64,000 nt of DNA from NCBI GenBank assembly GCA_049324315.1, contig JBMOKU010000057.1, positions 134,461-198,460 of the forward strand. Direction: 5' to 3'. Of the stretch, positions 45,007 to 54,149 are shown one piece after another. Each line of letters starts with the position of its first letter. Positions within the stretch are counted from its first letter, which is position 1. The notes under the pieces were generated by a model, which did not search any database, was not told where the DNA came from, and saw nothing but the letters and a program-made list of their open reading frames with translations. This DNA is from JBMOKU01 sp049324315 (GTDB taxonomy: Bacteria > Bacillota > Clostridia > Peptostreptococcales > Thermotaleaceae). The position numbers and the translations under genes were made by a program.

Positions 45007-46728
45007 ATGAAATTGCTGAAGGGAATTGGGGTTTCTCCCGGTATTGCCATAGGAAAAGCACTGATTAAAGAAGATATCATTATAGAGGAAAAGCAATATA
45101 GCGTCCAGGACATTGAACAGGAATGTATGAGGCTGACAGAAGCAAAGGAAAAGGGCAAAAGACAGCTTCAGGATCTGTACGAGATAACATTGGAGAAGGC
45201 AGGTAAGCATGAAGCCCAGATATTTGCATCCCATACCATGATCCTTGAAGACGAGGCTTTTATTGGTGAAGTGGAAAGCAAAATTAGAAGTGAAAAGGTT
45301 AATGCTGAATGGGCCTTAAAAGAAGTAAGTGGCCATTTCATAAAGGTATTTGAAGGGATGGATAATGAATATATGCAGGAACGGGTTATGGACATTCGAG
45401 ATGTAACCCAGAGAATGCAGTATAACTTACAGGGAATAGAAGACAATCATTTGTTGATGATGAATGAGTCGGCTATTATCATTGCCAAAGATTTGACGCC
45501 TTCTGATACAGTTCAGTTGGATACTGAAAAGGTATTGGGCTTTATTACAGAAGTGGGAGGCAAGACATCCCATTCTGCCATCATGGCCCGATCTTTAGAA
45601 ATACCTGCTATTGCAGGAGTGGACCATATATGCTCAAAGGTTCAACATGGAGATTGGATTGTTTTCGATGGCTCTGAGGGTGCGATGTACATCAATCCCG
45701 ATCAAGCTACTATTACGAAGTATCAAGAGAAGAAAGCTGTACTGGAAGAACGTATGAGAATTCTATCTGCTATGAAGGAAAGTCAAGCAATTACAGTGGA
45801 TGGAGTACATTTTGAAATTGCAGGTAATATTGGCCAGCCTGCAGAAGTAGATCGGGTAGTGGAAAAAGGTGGGGATGGGATTGGCCTATTCCGAACGGAA
45901 TTCATCTACATGAATCGAAAGGATTTTCCTTCAGAAGAGGAGCAGTTTGAAGCCTATAAAAAAGTGCTTCAGAAGATGAAGGAGAAGCCTGTGGTTATCC
46001 GCACCTTTGACATAGGCGGGGATAAGGAACTGGATTATCTGCCATTTCCGGAAGAAATGAACCCATTTTTAGGATATCGTGCTATTCGACTATGCCTGGA
46101 TCGAGTGGATCTATTTAAAACACAGTTAAGGGCCATTCTTCGAGCCAGTATATATGGAAATGCTAAGCTTATGTTCCCCATGATTTCGGCTGTAGAAGAA
46201 CTGCGGCAATCCAAACATATTTTAGAAGAAGTGAAGGAAGGACTGCGAAATGAAGGGATAGCCTTTGACGAAAACTTGCAGGTAGGCATGATGATAGAGA
46301 CGCCATCGGCTGTTGTGGCTGCAGATATGTTTGCGAAAGAGGTTGACTTCTTCAGTATCGGCACCAATGATCTAATACAATATACCATGGCAGTGGATCG
46401 TCTGAATCCACATGTATCCCATTTATATAGTCCTTTCAATCCTTCTGTTTTACGAAGCATCAAAAGGGTCATTGATGAAGGGCATAAGGCAGGCATATGG
46501 GTCGGTATGTGTGGTGAAGCGGCAGCTGAGCCTAAGTTGGTACCTCTTCTGGTAGGTATGGGTCTGGACGAGTTCAGCATGAATCCTGCATCCATACTGG
46601 AAGTAAAGTGGATGATACAACAATATGCCAAAGAAGAGTTGCAGGATATCGTGAATGAAGTATTAGAACTAGCTACAATAGACGAAATAGAAGAGCTGCT
46701 AAAGGGTAAAATGAAATCTTTTGCCTAG
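45007..46728 (+). CDS. ptsI: PTS Enzyme I
   Basis: 573 residues, normal length. Active His189 in GGKTSHSAIMARS, the PEP-binding FRTEFIYMNR at about 298-307 and the catalytic Cys502 in VGMCGEAAAEP. It moves phosphate from PEP to HPr. AGGGAGG precedes the ATG. It is the last gene of the mtl operon, followed by a hairpin. Confidence 0.95.
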   Translation: MKLLKGIGVSPGIAIGKALIKEDIIIEEKQYSVQDIEQECMRLTEAKEKGKRQLQDLYEITLEKAGKHEAQIFASHTMILEDEAFIGEVESKIRSEKVNAEWALKEVSGHFIKVFEGMDNEYMQERVMDIRDVTQRMQYNLQGIEDNHLLMMNESAIIIAKDLTPSDTVQLDTEKVLGFITEVGGKTSHSAIMARSLEIPAIAGVDHICSKVQHGDWIVFDGSEGAMYINPDQATITKYQEKKAVLEERMRILSAMKESQAITVDGVHFEIAGNIGQPAEVDRVVEKGGDGIGLFRTEFIYMNRKDFPSEEEQFEAYKKVLQKMKEKPVVIRTFDIGGDKELDYLPFPEEMNPFLGYRAIRLCLDRVDLFKTQLRAILRASIYGNAKLMFPMISAVEELRQSKHILEEVKEGLRNEGIAFDENLQVGMMIETPSAVVAADMFAKEVDFFSIGTNDLIQYTMAVDRLNPHVSHLYSPFNPSVLRSIKRVIDEGHKAGIWVGMCGEAAAEPKLVPLLVGMGLDEFSMNPASILEVKWMIQQYAKEELQDIVNEVLELATIDEIEELLKGKMKSFA

Positions 46729-46754
46729 GGTAAAGGACAATGAAAATGATCAAC

Positions 46755-46790
46755 AGAACTTGGAGAAGGACTAGTACTTTTCCAAGTTCT
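46755..46790 (+). terminator. Hairpin after ptsI
   Basis: AGAACTTGGA and TCCAAGTTCT form a perfect 10-bp stem around 16 nt; there is no clear T-run. It would weaken readthrough into the chemoreceptor gene or protect the upstream mRNA end. Confidence 0.45.
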
Positions 46791-46820
46791 ACTTATATGA
46801 ATGCAAAGGAGGAAAATCAT

Positions 46821-48050
46821 ATGAAAAAGGCCTTATGGATGAAGCTAAGTATACGCTTAGCAGCTGCTGTGGGATTTCCTTTCATGATATTTTTTATTCT
46901 GCCATTTCAGATGAATAGTATCGTACAAAGAACTGCGTATTTGCTTTTCTTCTTATGGATTGTGATCTGTTCACATTATGCTTTAAAGCCTATACATACT
47001 GTCATACAGAAAATAGAGGGGTTAAAAAAAGGAGACTATTCGGAATCTGCTAAAATCAAAACCAAGTATGAGATTGGTATCATCATGGGCTTATTAAATG
47101 AATTAGGAGGACAGTATAGAGGTTTTATTGAGAATATTGAAAATGTACTGCTTGAAGTGGCGGGGGTAGCACAGCGATTAGGTACAAGCATAGAGAAAAG
47201 CAATCAAGCCGTAGAAGAGGTATCATCAACGGTTGATGATATCGCAAGAGGTGCGGGTAGTCAGGCAGAAGATGCAGAAAGATGTGCCGTGCTGGTGAAT
47301 GCCCTGGCGGTAAAATTCGTTGAATTGCAGCAGTCTTCAGAGGAAATGGCTGAGCTGTCCAAGCATGTCACAGAGGAGAAGAATAAAGGTGCTTATGCCA
47401 TTGATGATTTAGAATCTAAAAATATTAGTGGGGAAAAGGCTGTCCAAAACATTGAGCAGGCAATCGTAAAGCTGAATGAGGAGGTACAAACCATTGGTAA
47501 ACTGCTGCAGAATATTACAGATATAACCAAACAGACCAATTTACTGGCATTAAATGCGGCCATTGAAGCAGCCAGAGTGGGGGACCGTGGGAAAGGATTT
47601 ACAGTGGTTGCGGAGGAAATTAGGAAACTGGCTGAAGCGTCTGAAGGTCTGGCTAGAGATATGAAATCCAATCTGGAAGAAATAAAGCAGCAAAGTGTCG
47701 TAACAACATCTGCCATGGAGAATGTTAAGAAGCAAAGCGAATATCAAAATGATGCTTTTATAGAGGTGAAAAACGTTTTTTATCAAATATCAAATTCAGT
47801 AAATATCATGGATGAAAAAATATCCTCCATTTCTTCCCATATCCAGTATATGAAGAATGATAGTGTGCAGGTGGTAGATGCCATCGAAAATATATCCGCC
47901 GTATCGCAGCAAACCGCTGCGGCGTCCCTTGAGGTCAGTGCTTCTCTGCAGAATACCGCCGCTGCTTCAGGCGAAGTCGTACAGGAGGCAGAATTGTTGA
48001 GTATGCTTACGGAAGCATTACAGATGGAAGTGTCAAAACAAAGACTGTAG
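46821..48050 (+). CDS. Methyl-accepting chemotaxis protein without extracellular sensor
   Basis: 409 residues from ATG 46821 after AAAGGAGGAAAA; an ATG at 46740 lies within the preceding hairpin. Two adjacent membrane helices (about 8-30 and 35-55) leave no extracellular domain. A HAMP-like segment follows, then the signalling domain with the hairpin-tip block NLLALNAAIEAARVGDRGKGF and EEIRKLAEAS. Directly behind ptsI, it may sense PTS traffic inside the cell (inference). Confidence 0.85.
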   Translation: MKKALWMKLSIRLAAAVGFPFMIFFILPFQMNSIVQRTAYLLFFLWIVICSHYALKPIHTVIQKIEGLKKGDYSESAKIKTKYEIGIIMGLLNELGGQYRGFIENIENVLLEVAGVAQRLGTSIEKSNQAVEEVSSTVDDIARGAGSQAEDAERCAVLVNALAVKFVELQQSSEEMAELSKHVTEEKNKGAYAIDDLESKNISGEKAVQNIEQAIVKLNEEVQTIGKLLQNITDITKQTNLLALNAAIEAARVGDRGKGFTVVAEEIRKLAEASEGLARDMKSNLEEIKQQSVVTTSAMENVKKQSEYQNDAFIEVKNVFYQISNSVNIMDEKISSISSHIQYMKNDSVQVVDAIENISAVSQQTAAASLEVSASLQNTAAASGEVVQEAELLSMLTEALQMEVSKQRL

Positions 48051-48250
48051 GGAACGATGTCCGCAGAGGCCACTGAAAGACACAGACTATTTGAGTAGAT
48101 GGGGCAAGACTTGGGGCCCTGTTCCCATGTGTTGCCTGGACGAAGTACTGGTTTCTCAACAGTCACGTCCCTCGTTGTTTCGGAGAATATTAAATTTCCT
48201 CGCTGTAGATATCTACATAGTTGTGAGATGTACACAGATATGGTAGGATT
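48051..48250. ncRNA. Possibly structured intergenic RNA upstream of nrdG
   Basis: This GC-richer, ORF-poor stretch has nested complementary parts: GGACG...ACTG-9 nt-CAGT...CGTCC (about 48136-48170) and GGCAA...TTGCC (about 48103-48135). Open frames on both strands look incidental. It could be a structured RNA or dispersed repeat; I cannot name a class. Confidence 0.3.
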
Positions 48251-48296
48251 ACATATAAGATTTAAATATCCATTTAGGTAGGAACTGGTGAGAAAT

Positions 48297-48983
48297 ATGA
48301 AAATTATAGGACACGAGCCCAGCTCTTTTATTGATTATCCGGATAAGATATGTACGGTATACTTTGTAGGAGGATGCAACTTCCGATGCCCTTACTGCCA
48401 TAATAGTCATCTGGTGATGGGACAGGGAGATACCATTGACGAGGAAGTTATTGAACAATTTCTGAAAAAAAGAAAAAGGTTCATCGATGGGGTCTGCGTA
48501 TCTGGGGGAGAACCAACGCTTTATCACGACTTGCGTGATTTCCTGCGTAAGATAAAATCCATGGGATTACTGGTAAAGTTAGACACCAACGGGACCAATC
48601 CTCAAATGCTGGAGAGCTTGATAGCTGATGAATTGGTGGACTACATCGCCATGGATCTGAAGGCGCCCCTTCATAAATATGAGGCCGTTACAAAAGCAAA
48701 GGTAAATATCGATGATATAAAGGAAAGTATTCGGATCATCCGAGCCGCAGGTATTGACTATGAATTTCGAACAACGGTATGCAAGGAGCTGCTGACAAAG
48801 GCTGATATCGTGGAAATTGCTGATACGATCAAAGGCAGTAGATGCTATACACTGCAGAATTTTAGAGACGGAGAGACTGTTCTGGCAGGATCAAATCAAT
48901 TACATCCTTTTAGCACAGAAATGTTAAAAGAATTGGAAGCAGAAATACGCAGCCATTTTAAATTATTTAGAATTAAAACATAA
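48297..48983 (+). CDS. nrdG: Anaerobic ribonucleotide reductase activase
   Basis: 228 residues. A radical-SAM enzyme that installs the glycyl radical in NrdD. The iron-sulfur motif is C27, C31, C34 in GGCNFRCPYCHN, followed by VSGGEPTLY and DTNGTNP. ATG 48297 has GGTGAG just upstream; GTG 48288 is a possible earlier start. It is about 42 kb from nrdD in this window. Without the transposon the distance would be about 11.7 kb, so the pair was already unlinked. Confidence 0.9.
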   Translation: MKIIGHEPSSFIDYPDKICTVYFVGGCNFRCPYCHNSHLVMGQGDTIDEEVIEQFLKKRKRFIDGVCVSGGEPTLYHDLRDFLRKIKSMGLLVKLDTNGTNPQMLESLIADELVDYIAMDLKAPLHKYEAVTKAKVNIDDIKESIRIIRAAGIDYEFRTTVCKELLTKADIVEIADTIKGSRCYTLQNFRDGETVLAGSNQLHPFSTEMLKELEAEIRSHFKLFRIKT

Positions 48984-48997
48984 GAAAATAACAGGTC

Positions 48998-49026
48998 TTG
49001 ATTTATTTTCCTTTTTTTTATATAAT
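48998..49026 (+). promoter_or_regulatory. Promoter of the fluoride operon
   Basis: TTGATT (48998-49003), 17 nt, TATAAT (49021-49026), about 50 nt before the riboswitch. Confidence 0.7.
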
Positions 49027-49074
49027 CATCTTATAATTGTAAATTTAAGCGTGGATAATATATTTTACATTAAA

Positions 49075-49135
49075 GGAGATGAAGCTCTCCGGGGATTGCT
49101 TCCGAAATGTCTTTAGGGACTAATAGCTTCTACTA
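49075..49135 (+). promoter_or_regulatory. Fluoride riboswitch (crcB motif)
   Basis: The conserved pattern is present: GGAGATGAAGCTCTCC stem with its GATGAAG-type loop, GAAATGTC, then GGACTAATAGCTTCTAC. The last part also begins the terminator stem at 49125-49174, so fluoride binding is expected to block termination and turn on crcB. Confidence 0.93.
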
Positions 49136-49174
49136 ATTTGTATACACTTGTGTACAATTAGTAGAAGCTTTTTT
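49125..49174 (+). terminator. Fluoride-riboswitch terminator
   Basis: AGCTTCTACTAATT pairs with AATTAGTAGAAGCT, with an inner GTATACA/TGTAC pairing, then TTTTTTG. The 5' arm shares bases with the aptamer, giving the mutually exclusive folds. Confidence 0.9.
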
Positions 49175-49219
49175 GTTTTCATTTTATCAATATAAATGGG
49201 TGAAAGGGTGGATGCTTTT

Positions 49220-49621
49220 ATGTGGTCAAAATTTTTTGCATTGGGACTGGGAGGATTTATTGGAAGCAACTTACGATACTGGATATCTAACTGGGTGATG
49301 GATCATCTTGGACAGTATCTGCCTTATGGGACTTTATTCGTAAATGGATTGGGATGCTTTATTTTAGGATTCATAACGGTATATGGGAATGAAGTCGTTG
49401 AGATTTCGCCCGTATTTAGAGTTTTTATTGGTCCTGGATTGTTAGGGGCATTGACTACATTTGCTACTTTTTCGTTAGAGACAGGTAACCTAATCAGGGA
49501 ATCAAACTATTTATCGGCGGTTCTGAATATTGCTTTAAATGTTGGCATTGGGCTCTGTGCTGTAGAACTGGGATTTCTTGCTGCAAAGGCATTGGCTGTT
49601 ACAGCCCATGAAGCTGCTTAA
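49220..49621 (+). CDS. crcB: Fluoride channel CrcB/FluC
   Basis: 133 residues from ATG 49220 behind AAGGGTGGA; an in-frame ATG at 49196 would lack a ribosome site. Four membrane helices, with the family marks GGFIGSNLRYW near the N-terminus, GTLFVNGLGCFILGF (asparagine of the pore) and LLGALTTFATFS. It exports fluoride as a dual-topology dimer. Controlled by the fluoride riboswitch. Confidence 0.93.
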   Translation: MWSKFFALGLGGFIGSNLRYWISNWVMDHLGQYLPYGTLFVNGLGCFILGFITVYGNEVVEISPVFRVFIGPGLLGALTTFATFSLETGNLIRESNYLSAVLNIALNVGIGLCAVELGFLAAKALAVTAHEAA

Positions 49622-49633
49622 AGGGGGTCTATT

Positions 49634-49963
49634 ATGAAGGTACAGGGGAAAGGAAAGCTGATTAAGATTTATACTTCCGAGAGTCATAAGTACAAAAGCA
49701 AACCACTGTATCAGGTTATTGTGGAGCGAGCAAAAAAGGATGGCATGGCTGGGATCACTGTTTATAGAGGAATAGAGGGGTTTGGTATGCATCATAAAAT
49801 TCACAGTACCCATATATTAACCTTGTCCGATGATCTGCCTTTAGTCTTGGAGATCGTTGATAGGGCTGAAAAAATAAATCAATTTCTATGTTCCTTGGAT
49901 GAATTAATCAAGGAAGGCCTGGTTATGGTGGTAGATGATATTCATATCATTAAATACTCCTGA
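49634..49963 (+). CDS. DUF190-family protein
   Basis: 109 residues. The DUF190 family is a GlnB-like fold often found beside crcB; here it follows crcB by 12 nt behind AAAGGGGGT. Typical blocks are KLIKIYTSE, GMAGITVYRGIEGFG and DLPLVLEIVD. Probably a soluble regulator of the channel or a fluoride sensor (inference). Confidence 0.88.
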   Translation: MKVQGKGKLIKIYTSESHKYKSKPLYQVIVERAKKDGMAGITVYRGIEGFGMHHKIHSTHILTLSDDLPLVLEIVDRAEKINQFLCSLDELIKEGLVMVVDDIHIIKYS

Positions 49964-50031
49964 TAAATGGAAAATGTGGCTAAAATGAAAATAACAGGTT
50001 GATCGATATCCTATTGTCAGGAGTGGTATTG

Positions 50032-51789
50032 ATGCGAAAGCATTTTACGATGCGGTTGGATGAATATACAAAGGTTGCTGATGCACTGATTCATATAGCA
50101 AGCAATCTTGATAATGAAGCGTTGCTAAAGAAGGTACAACAGCAGACTGAGAAAATAAGAAATACGGAATTTCATGTGGTTGTCATCGGACAGTTTAAAC
50201 GGGGAAAATCTACGTTAATCAATTATTTCTTAGAGGACCATATCCTTCCTACAGGCGTGGTCCCCATAACATCCATCGTAACCCATATACGATACAGCAA
50301 AATTGCGAAAGTGATTGTAACATTTAAAAATGACAAAAAGAAGGATGTTGCGTTAGAAACCATTGGAGAATACATATCTGAACAGGAGAACCCTCAAAAT
50401 AGTAAGCAAGTAGACAAAATTGAAATTTTCTATCCATCTGAAATATTGAAAAATGGTTTTGTATTAATCGATACACCGGGGATTGGATCGATTTACAAGC
50501 ATAATACAACGGAGGCTTATCGATATTTGCCTCAAGCAGATGCGGCAATATTCCTGTTTTCTTCAGATGCTCCCATATCAGGATTAGAATTGGAATTTCT
50601 CTCTGAGATCAAAGAGCATTTTAACAAGATATTTTTCATACAAAATAAGATTGATCATCTATCTGAGACGGAAGTCATTGAGAGCGCAGTATTTTCAACC
50701 AATGCCATTTCCAGACATCTTGGAAAGGAAATCAAGATATATCCGCTATCGGCTAAATTGGCTTTTGAGGGAAGAAGAAATAATGATGCGGTTCTGTTTC
50801 AGTGTAGTGGGATGGGTGTATTTGAAGAAGAACTAGAGCAATTCCTATTTAACGAAAAAGGAGACTATCTGATTAAGAGCTATGAACAGAAGATATCTAC
50901 CATAATAAAAGATGTTGAGGACCAAATTAACTTTCAGATAGATATACTCAATAGCCCCATCGAAACTTTGGAGCAGCAGTTGGAAGTATTTAAGGAAAAG
51001 GCAGCTGAAGTAACAAAACTAAAAAAGGAAACCCTGGCTTTGATAGAAATGGATTTAAAAGAGCTAATCAATGTAGTGGAACAAGATTTGCAAGCATTTC
51101 GTACCCAGAATGTGAAACTGATAAAAGAAGGATTAACCAACCTATATCAGCAAAATCAGAATATGAAATTCAAACAGCTATCTGTTTTCCTTCATGCAAA
51201 GCTGGAGATTTTTATTGAAGATGCATATGCTGAGTGGGATAGGGAACAGAAAATCAAACTGAGGGAAGACTATCAGAAGATTACGAAACGATTCACTGGC
51301 AGGCTGAATGAAGCGATTGATTTTATGAACCGTATTACCTATGAAATATTTCGATTGAAGATGGCACAGCCGTTGGATGAGATGGCGTTTATTGACAAGG
51401 ACACCTTCTACTTTAAGTTTGGAAGCTCAAGTCCGGCTTTTCTGGCGCCTAAACTAAAAGACTTTCTGTTTCTGCTGCCCAAAAAGGTTAGAGAAAAGAT
51501 GATGCTTTCAGATGTACTTGACCGGGTATGTGAAGAGCTTGAGAAGAACGGCAATAATCTAAAATGGGATTATAGCTGTAAAATTAGAGACAGTAAATAT
51601 GTATTTGATAGGGTGTATCAAGATAAAATGAATGACATCTTGACAGAAATAGAAAAGATCATTATGAAAACCATTGAAATAAGAAACAAGAAATCCAATC
51701 AGATTGAAAAGGACTTGCAGCAGTTTGACAGAGCTAGACTGGAAATAATGAAACTCAGAGAAAAAATGAATGCATTAAAATCTGTATAG
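50032..51789 (+). CDS. Dynamin-like GTPase
   Basis: 585 residues from ATG 50032 after AGGAG. The G domain occupies roughly 45-260: P-loop GQFKRGKST at 53-61, G3 DTPGIGS, and G4 QNKID. The rest is long helices with coiled-coil character, as in bacterial dynamin-like membrane-remodelling proteins. There is no obvious membrane anchor. It lies between the fluoride-export genes and enolase. Whether it belongs to the fluoride response is open. Confidence 0.85.
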   Translation: MRKHFTMRLDEYTKVADALIHIASNLDNEALLKKVQQQTEKIRNTEFHVVVIGQFKRGKSTLINYFLEDHILPTGVVPITSIVTHIRYSKIAKVIVTFKNDKKKDVALETIGEYISEQENPQNSKQVDKIEIFYPSEILKNGFVLIDTPGIGSIYKHNTTEAYRYLPQADAAIFLFSSDAPISGLELEFLSEIKEHFNKIFFIQNKIDHLSETEVIESAVFSTNAISRHLGKEIKIYPLSAKLAFEGRRNNDAVLFQCSGMGVFEEELEQFLFNEKGDYLIKSYEQKISTIIKDVEDQINFQIDILNSPIETLEQQLEVFKEKAAEVTKLKKETLALIEMDLKELINVVEQDLQAFRTQNVKLIKEGLTNLYQQNQNMKFKQLSVFLHAKLEIFIEDAYAEWDREQKIKLREDYQKITKRFTGRLNEAIDFMNRITYEIFRLKMAQPLDEMAFIDKDTFYFKFGSSSPAFLAPKLKDFLFLLPKKVREKMMLSDVLDRVCEELEKNGNNLKWDYSCKIRDSKYVFDRVYQDKMNDILTEIEKIIMKTIEIRNKKSNQIEKDLQQFDRARLEIMKLREKMNALKSV

Positions 51790-51842
51790 GAGATTATCGT
51801 AATATAAGTGATAATCCTTAAAAACTAAAGGGGGTAATCAAC

Positions 51843-53123
51843 ATGAAAATCAAAAATGTAAAAGCAAGAGAAATATTAGATTCCAGGGGGAATCCAACCA
51901 TTGAAGTGGATGTTGCTCTGGAAAGCGGCATCGTTGGAAGGGCTGCCATACCTTCTGGAGCTTCCACTGGTACTTTTGAAGCCGTGGAACTGCGAGATGG
52001 CGATAAAAGCAGGTACATGGGCAAAGGTGTGTTAAGCGCAGTCCGTAATGTAGAAGAAACCATCAAACCTGCAGTTGTTGGAATGTCTGTATTAAATCAA
52101 AGACGGATTGACAATGTAATGATTGAGTTAGACGGAACAGAGAACAAAGCAAAGCTGGGGGCCAATGCCATACTTGGTGTATCCTTAGCTGCAGCAAAAG
52201 CAGCGGCACAATATCTGGATATTCCATTATATCAATACATAGGCGGAGTTAATGCCGTAACTGTTCCTGTGCCGATGATGAACATTCTAAACGGAGGAAA
52301 ACACGCAGATAACAATGTAGACATTCAAGAGTTTATGGTCATGCCTATAGGCGCCAAATCCTTCAAAGAGGGTTTGAAAATATGTGCAGAAGTGTATCAC
52401 AGCCTTAAGACGCTTCTTAAAAAGCAGGGGTATAACACGTCCATCGGAGACGAAGGTGGATTTGCGCCGAATCTGAACTCTAACGAAGAGGCACTGCAGT
52501 TGATTGTAGAAGCCATTAGGGCAGCAAAATATGCTCCCGGCTATGAAGTCATGATCGCTTTAGATCCAGCGGCTTCGGAGTTTTATGAAGAGGGCAGGTA
52601 TAATCTTGCAGGCGAAGGAAAAGTCATGACCTCCGATGAATTGATCGAATACTATGCGTATCTGATTGGCAAGTACCCGATCATATCCATCGAAGACGGC
52701 TTCCATGAAGACGACTGGGATGCTTTCAGGAAAATGACGCAAAAAGTAGGCAAGAAAATTCAAATTATGGGCGATGATTTATACGTAACCAATCCAGAGA
52801 GACTGGCAAGGGGTATTCAAGAACATACGACAAACTCTATTCTTATAAAGCTTAATCAGATCGGTACATTATCTGAGACGCTGGATACTATCCAAATGGC
52901 GCACAGGGCCGGATATACAACGGTTGTTTCCCATCGCTCGGGAGAAACAGAGGACACAACAATTGCCGATTTAGTGGTTGCTGTGAATGCCGGACAAATA
53001 AAGACCGGTGCACCTGCAAGATCAGAGAGAGTATCTAAATACAACCAACTGTTAAGAATTGAAGAACAGTTGGCTTCTACAGCAAAATATTCAGGCAAAG
53101 ATTGTTTTTATAACCTAAGATAA
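51843..53123 (+). CDS. eno: Enolase
   Basis: 426 residues, standard length. Interconverts 2-phosphoglycerate and PEP. Signature blocks: AREILDSRGNPTIEVDV (1-25), GDEGGFAPNL, the metal site SIEDGFHEDDW and GDDLYVTN, and the catalytic LIKLNQIGTLSET with SHRSGETED. AAAGGGGG precedes the ATG. It is the classic enzyme inhibited by fluoride with phosphate, and here it lies 1.9 kb downstream of crcB on the same strand. Confidence 0.97.
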   Translation: MKIKNVKAREILDSRGNPTIEVDVALESGIVGRAAIPSGASTGTFEAVELRDGDKSRYMGKGVLSAVRNVEETIKPAVVGMSVLNQRRIDNVMIELDGTENKAKLGANAILGVSLAAAKAAAQYLDIPLYQYIGGVNAVTVPVPMMNILNGGKHADNNVDIQEFMVMPIGAKSFKEGLKICAEVYHSLKTLLKKQGYNTSIGDEGGFAPNLNSNEEALQLIVEAIRAAKYAPGYEVMIALDPAASEFYEEGRYNLAGEGKVMTSDELIEYYAYLIGKYPIISIEDGFHEDDWDAFRKMTQKVGKKIQIMGDDLYVTNPERLARGIQEHTTNSILIKLNQIGTLSETLDTIQMAHRAGYTTVVSHRSGETEDTTIADLVVAVNAGQIKTGAPARSERVSKYNQLLRIEEQLASTAKYSGKDCFYNLR

Positions 53124-53136
53124 TCCCATTGAGCAA

Positions 53137-53178
53137 ATACTCCTAGTCAGAATCATATTTTCCGGCTAGGAGTATCTT
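53137..53178 (+). terminator. Hairpin after eno
   Basis: ATACTCCTAG (53137-53146) and CTAGGAGTAT (53166-53175) form a 10-bp stem; the T-run is poor (CTT). A weak terminator or mRNA-end protection. Confidence 0.5.
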
Positions 53179-53219
53179 AAAATCAGAATAACGTAACGGA
53201 AATATCAGGAGGAATGGAA

Positions 53220-54134
53220 ATGTCTTCAATAGCAAACTGGCCGAGAGTAATAGAACGCTTTGCGGATGTACCAGCTGAATTCAAATCGTGTTATCAATAT
53301 GTTGATACGGAACAAGAGACTTTACCCTATACGATTTATATGCCCAGTGACTACTGGGGAAAAAGGATAACCACCGAAAAATTATTGTATATCTATAATC
53401 GAAAGGTATACTTATTTGAAAAGCTTGAAGATCGAATTGAAATGACTTTCATTCCCTTTAACCGGATTATTTCCATTGAGCATGGAAAAATGCTCTTATA
53501 TTCATGGCTGAAGTTTTCCTACGCTATAGAAGACAGATCTAAGATGATATTTATTGAATACAATTCTGTTACGGAAAGAATCTTTAGAAAGGTTATTGAT
53601 GAAGTAAGAAAATCGTATATGAACATAGAACATATAGAAGGGACTGAAAAAAATATACACCAGCTTCAGGATCTAATGAATCAGGATTATAGATTTTACA
53701 ACGATGCAATTTCAGGTATCCTTCCCGGCCAAATGGTCTTAGATATGATATATCAGCCGGAGATCCGTAGAAAAGTATATAGAATTTTTTCAAAACGGAT
53801 CACCCCTGCACATGTAACGTTACTATGTGAAAAAGAATTCATTCATATCATGGAGGGGGTAGAAAAACGGGGCAGTTTGGGGAAGTATTGCAGTATATGG
53901 ACGTTCATTCCTTTAAAACTTATCGATGAACTAAAAATAGAGAGGGCAGATGAAAGTGGTGACACCGTTCATCTGCAGATTTCTTATGGAATAGAACAAA
54001 GCTTAAAACTGATATTTTCAATAACAAACAGGAGTGCTCTAGAAAGAATCATTGAATCTTTCAACCTGATTAAGTGCTATAATAACTATGATGATTACGC
54101 TTACACATATTTGAATAAAGAAACAAAAGGATAG
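53220..54134 (+). CDS. Hypothetical protein
   Basis: 304 residues from ATG 53220; AGGAGG at 53207-53212 fits this start, not the in-frame ATG at 53214. Soluble, with mixed alpha/beta pattern and no signal peptide or membrane helix. The halves each read like a PH-like or beta-rich module (KLLYIYNRKVYLFEKLEDRI, then VTLLCEKEFIHIMEGVEKRG). No family recognised. Convergent with the antiporter gene, 15 nt apart. Confidence 0.65.
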   Translation: MSSIANWPRVIERFADVPAEFKSCYQYVDTEQETLPYTIYMPSDYWGKRITTEKLLYIYNRKVYLFEKLEDRIEMTFIPFNRIISIEHGKMLLYSWLKFSYAIEDRSKMIFIEYNSVTERIFRKVIDEVRKSYMNIEHIEGTEKNIHQLQDLMNQDYRFYNDAISGILPGQMVLDMIYQPEIRRKVYRIFSKRITPAHVTLLCEKEFIHIMEGVEKRGSLGKYCSIWTFIPLKLIDELKIERADESGDTVHLQISYGIEQSLKLIFSITNRSALERIIESFNLIKCYNNYDDYAYTYLNKETKG

Positions 54135-54149
54135 TACTTAGAAAATGAC

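Noticed and set aside
48099..48281. 60-codon frame on the plus strand and a longer minus-strand frame opposite (47783-48235)
   Set aside because: No ribosome site, low-complexity match to hairpins, overlap with the chemoreceptor gene; better explained as non-coding structured DNA.
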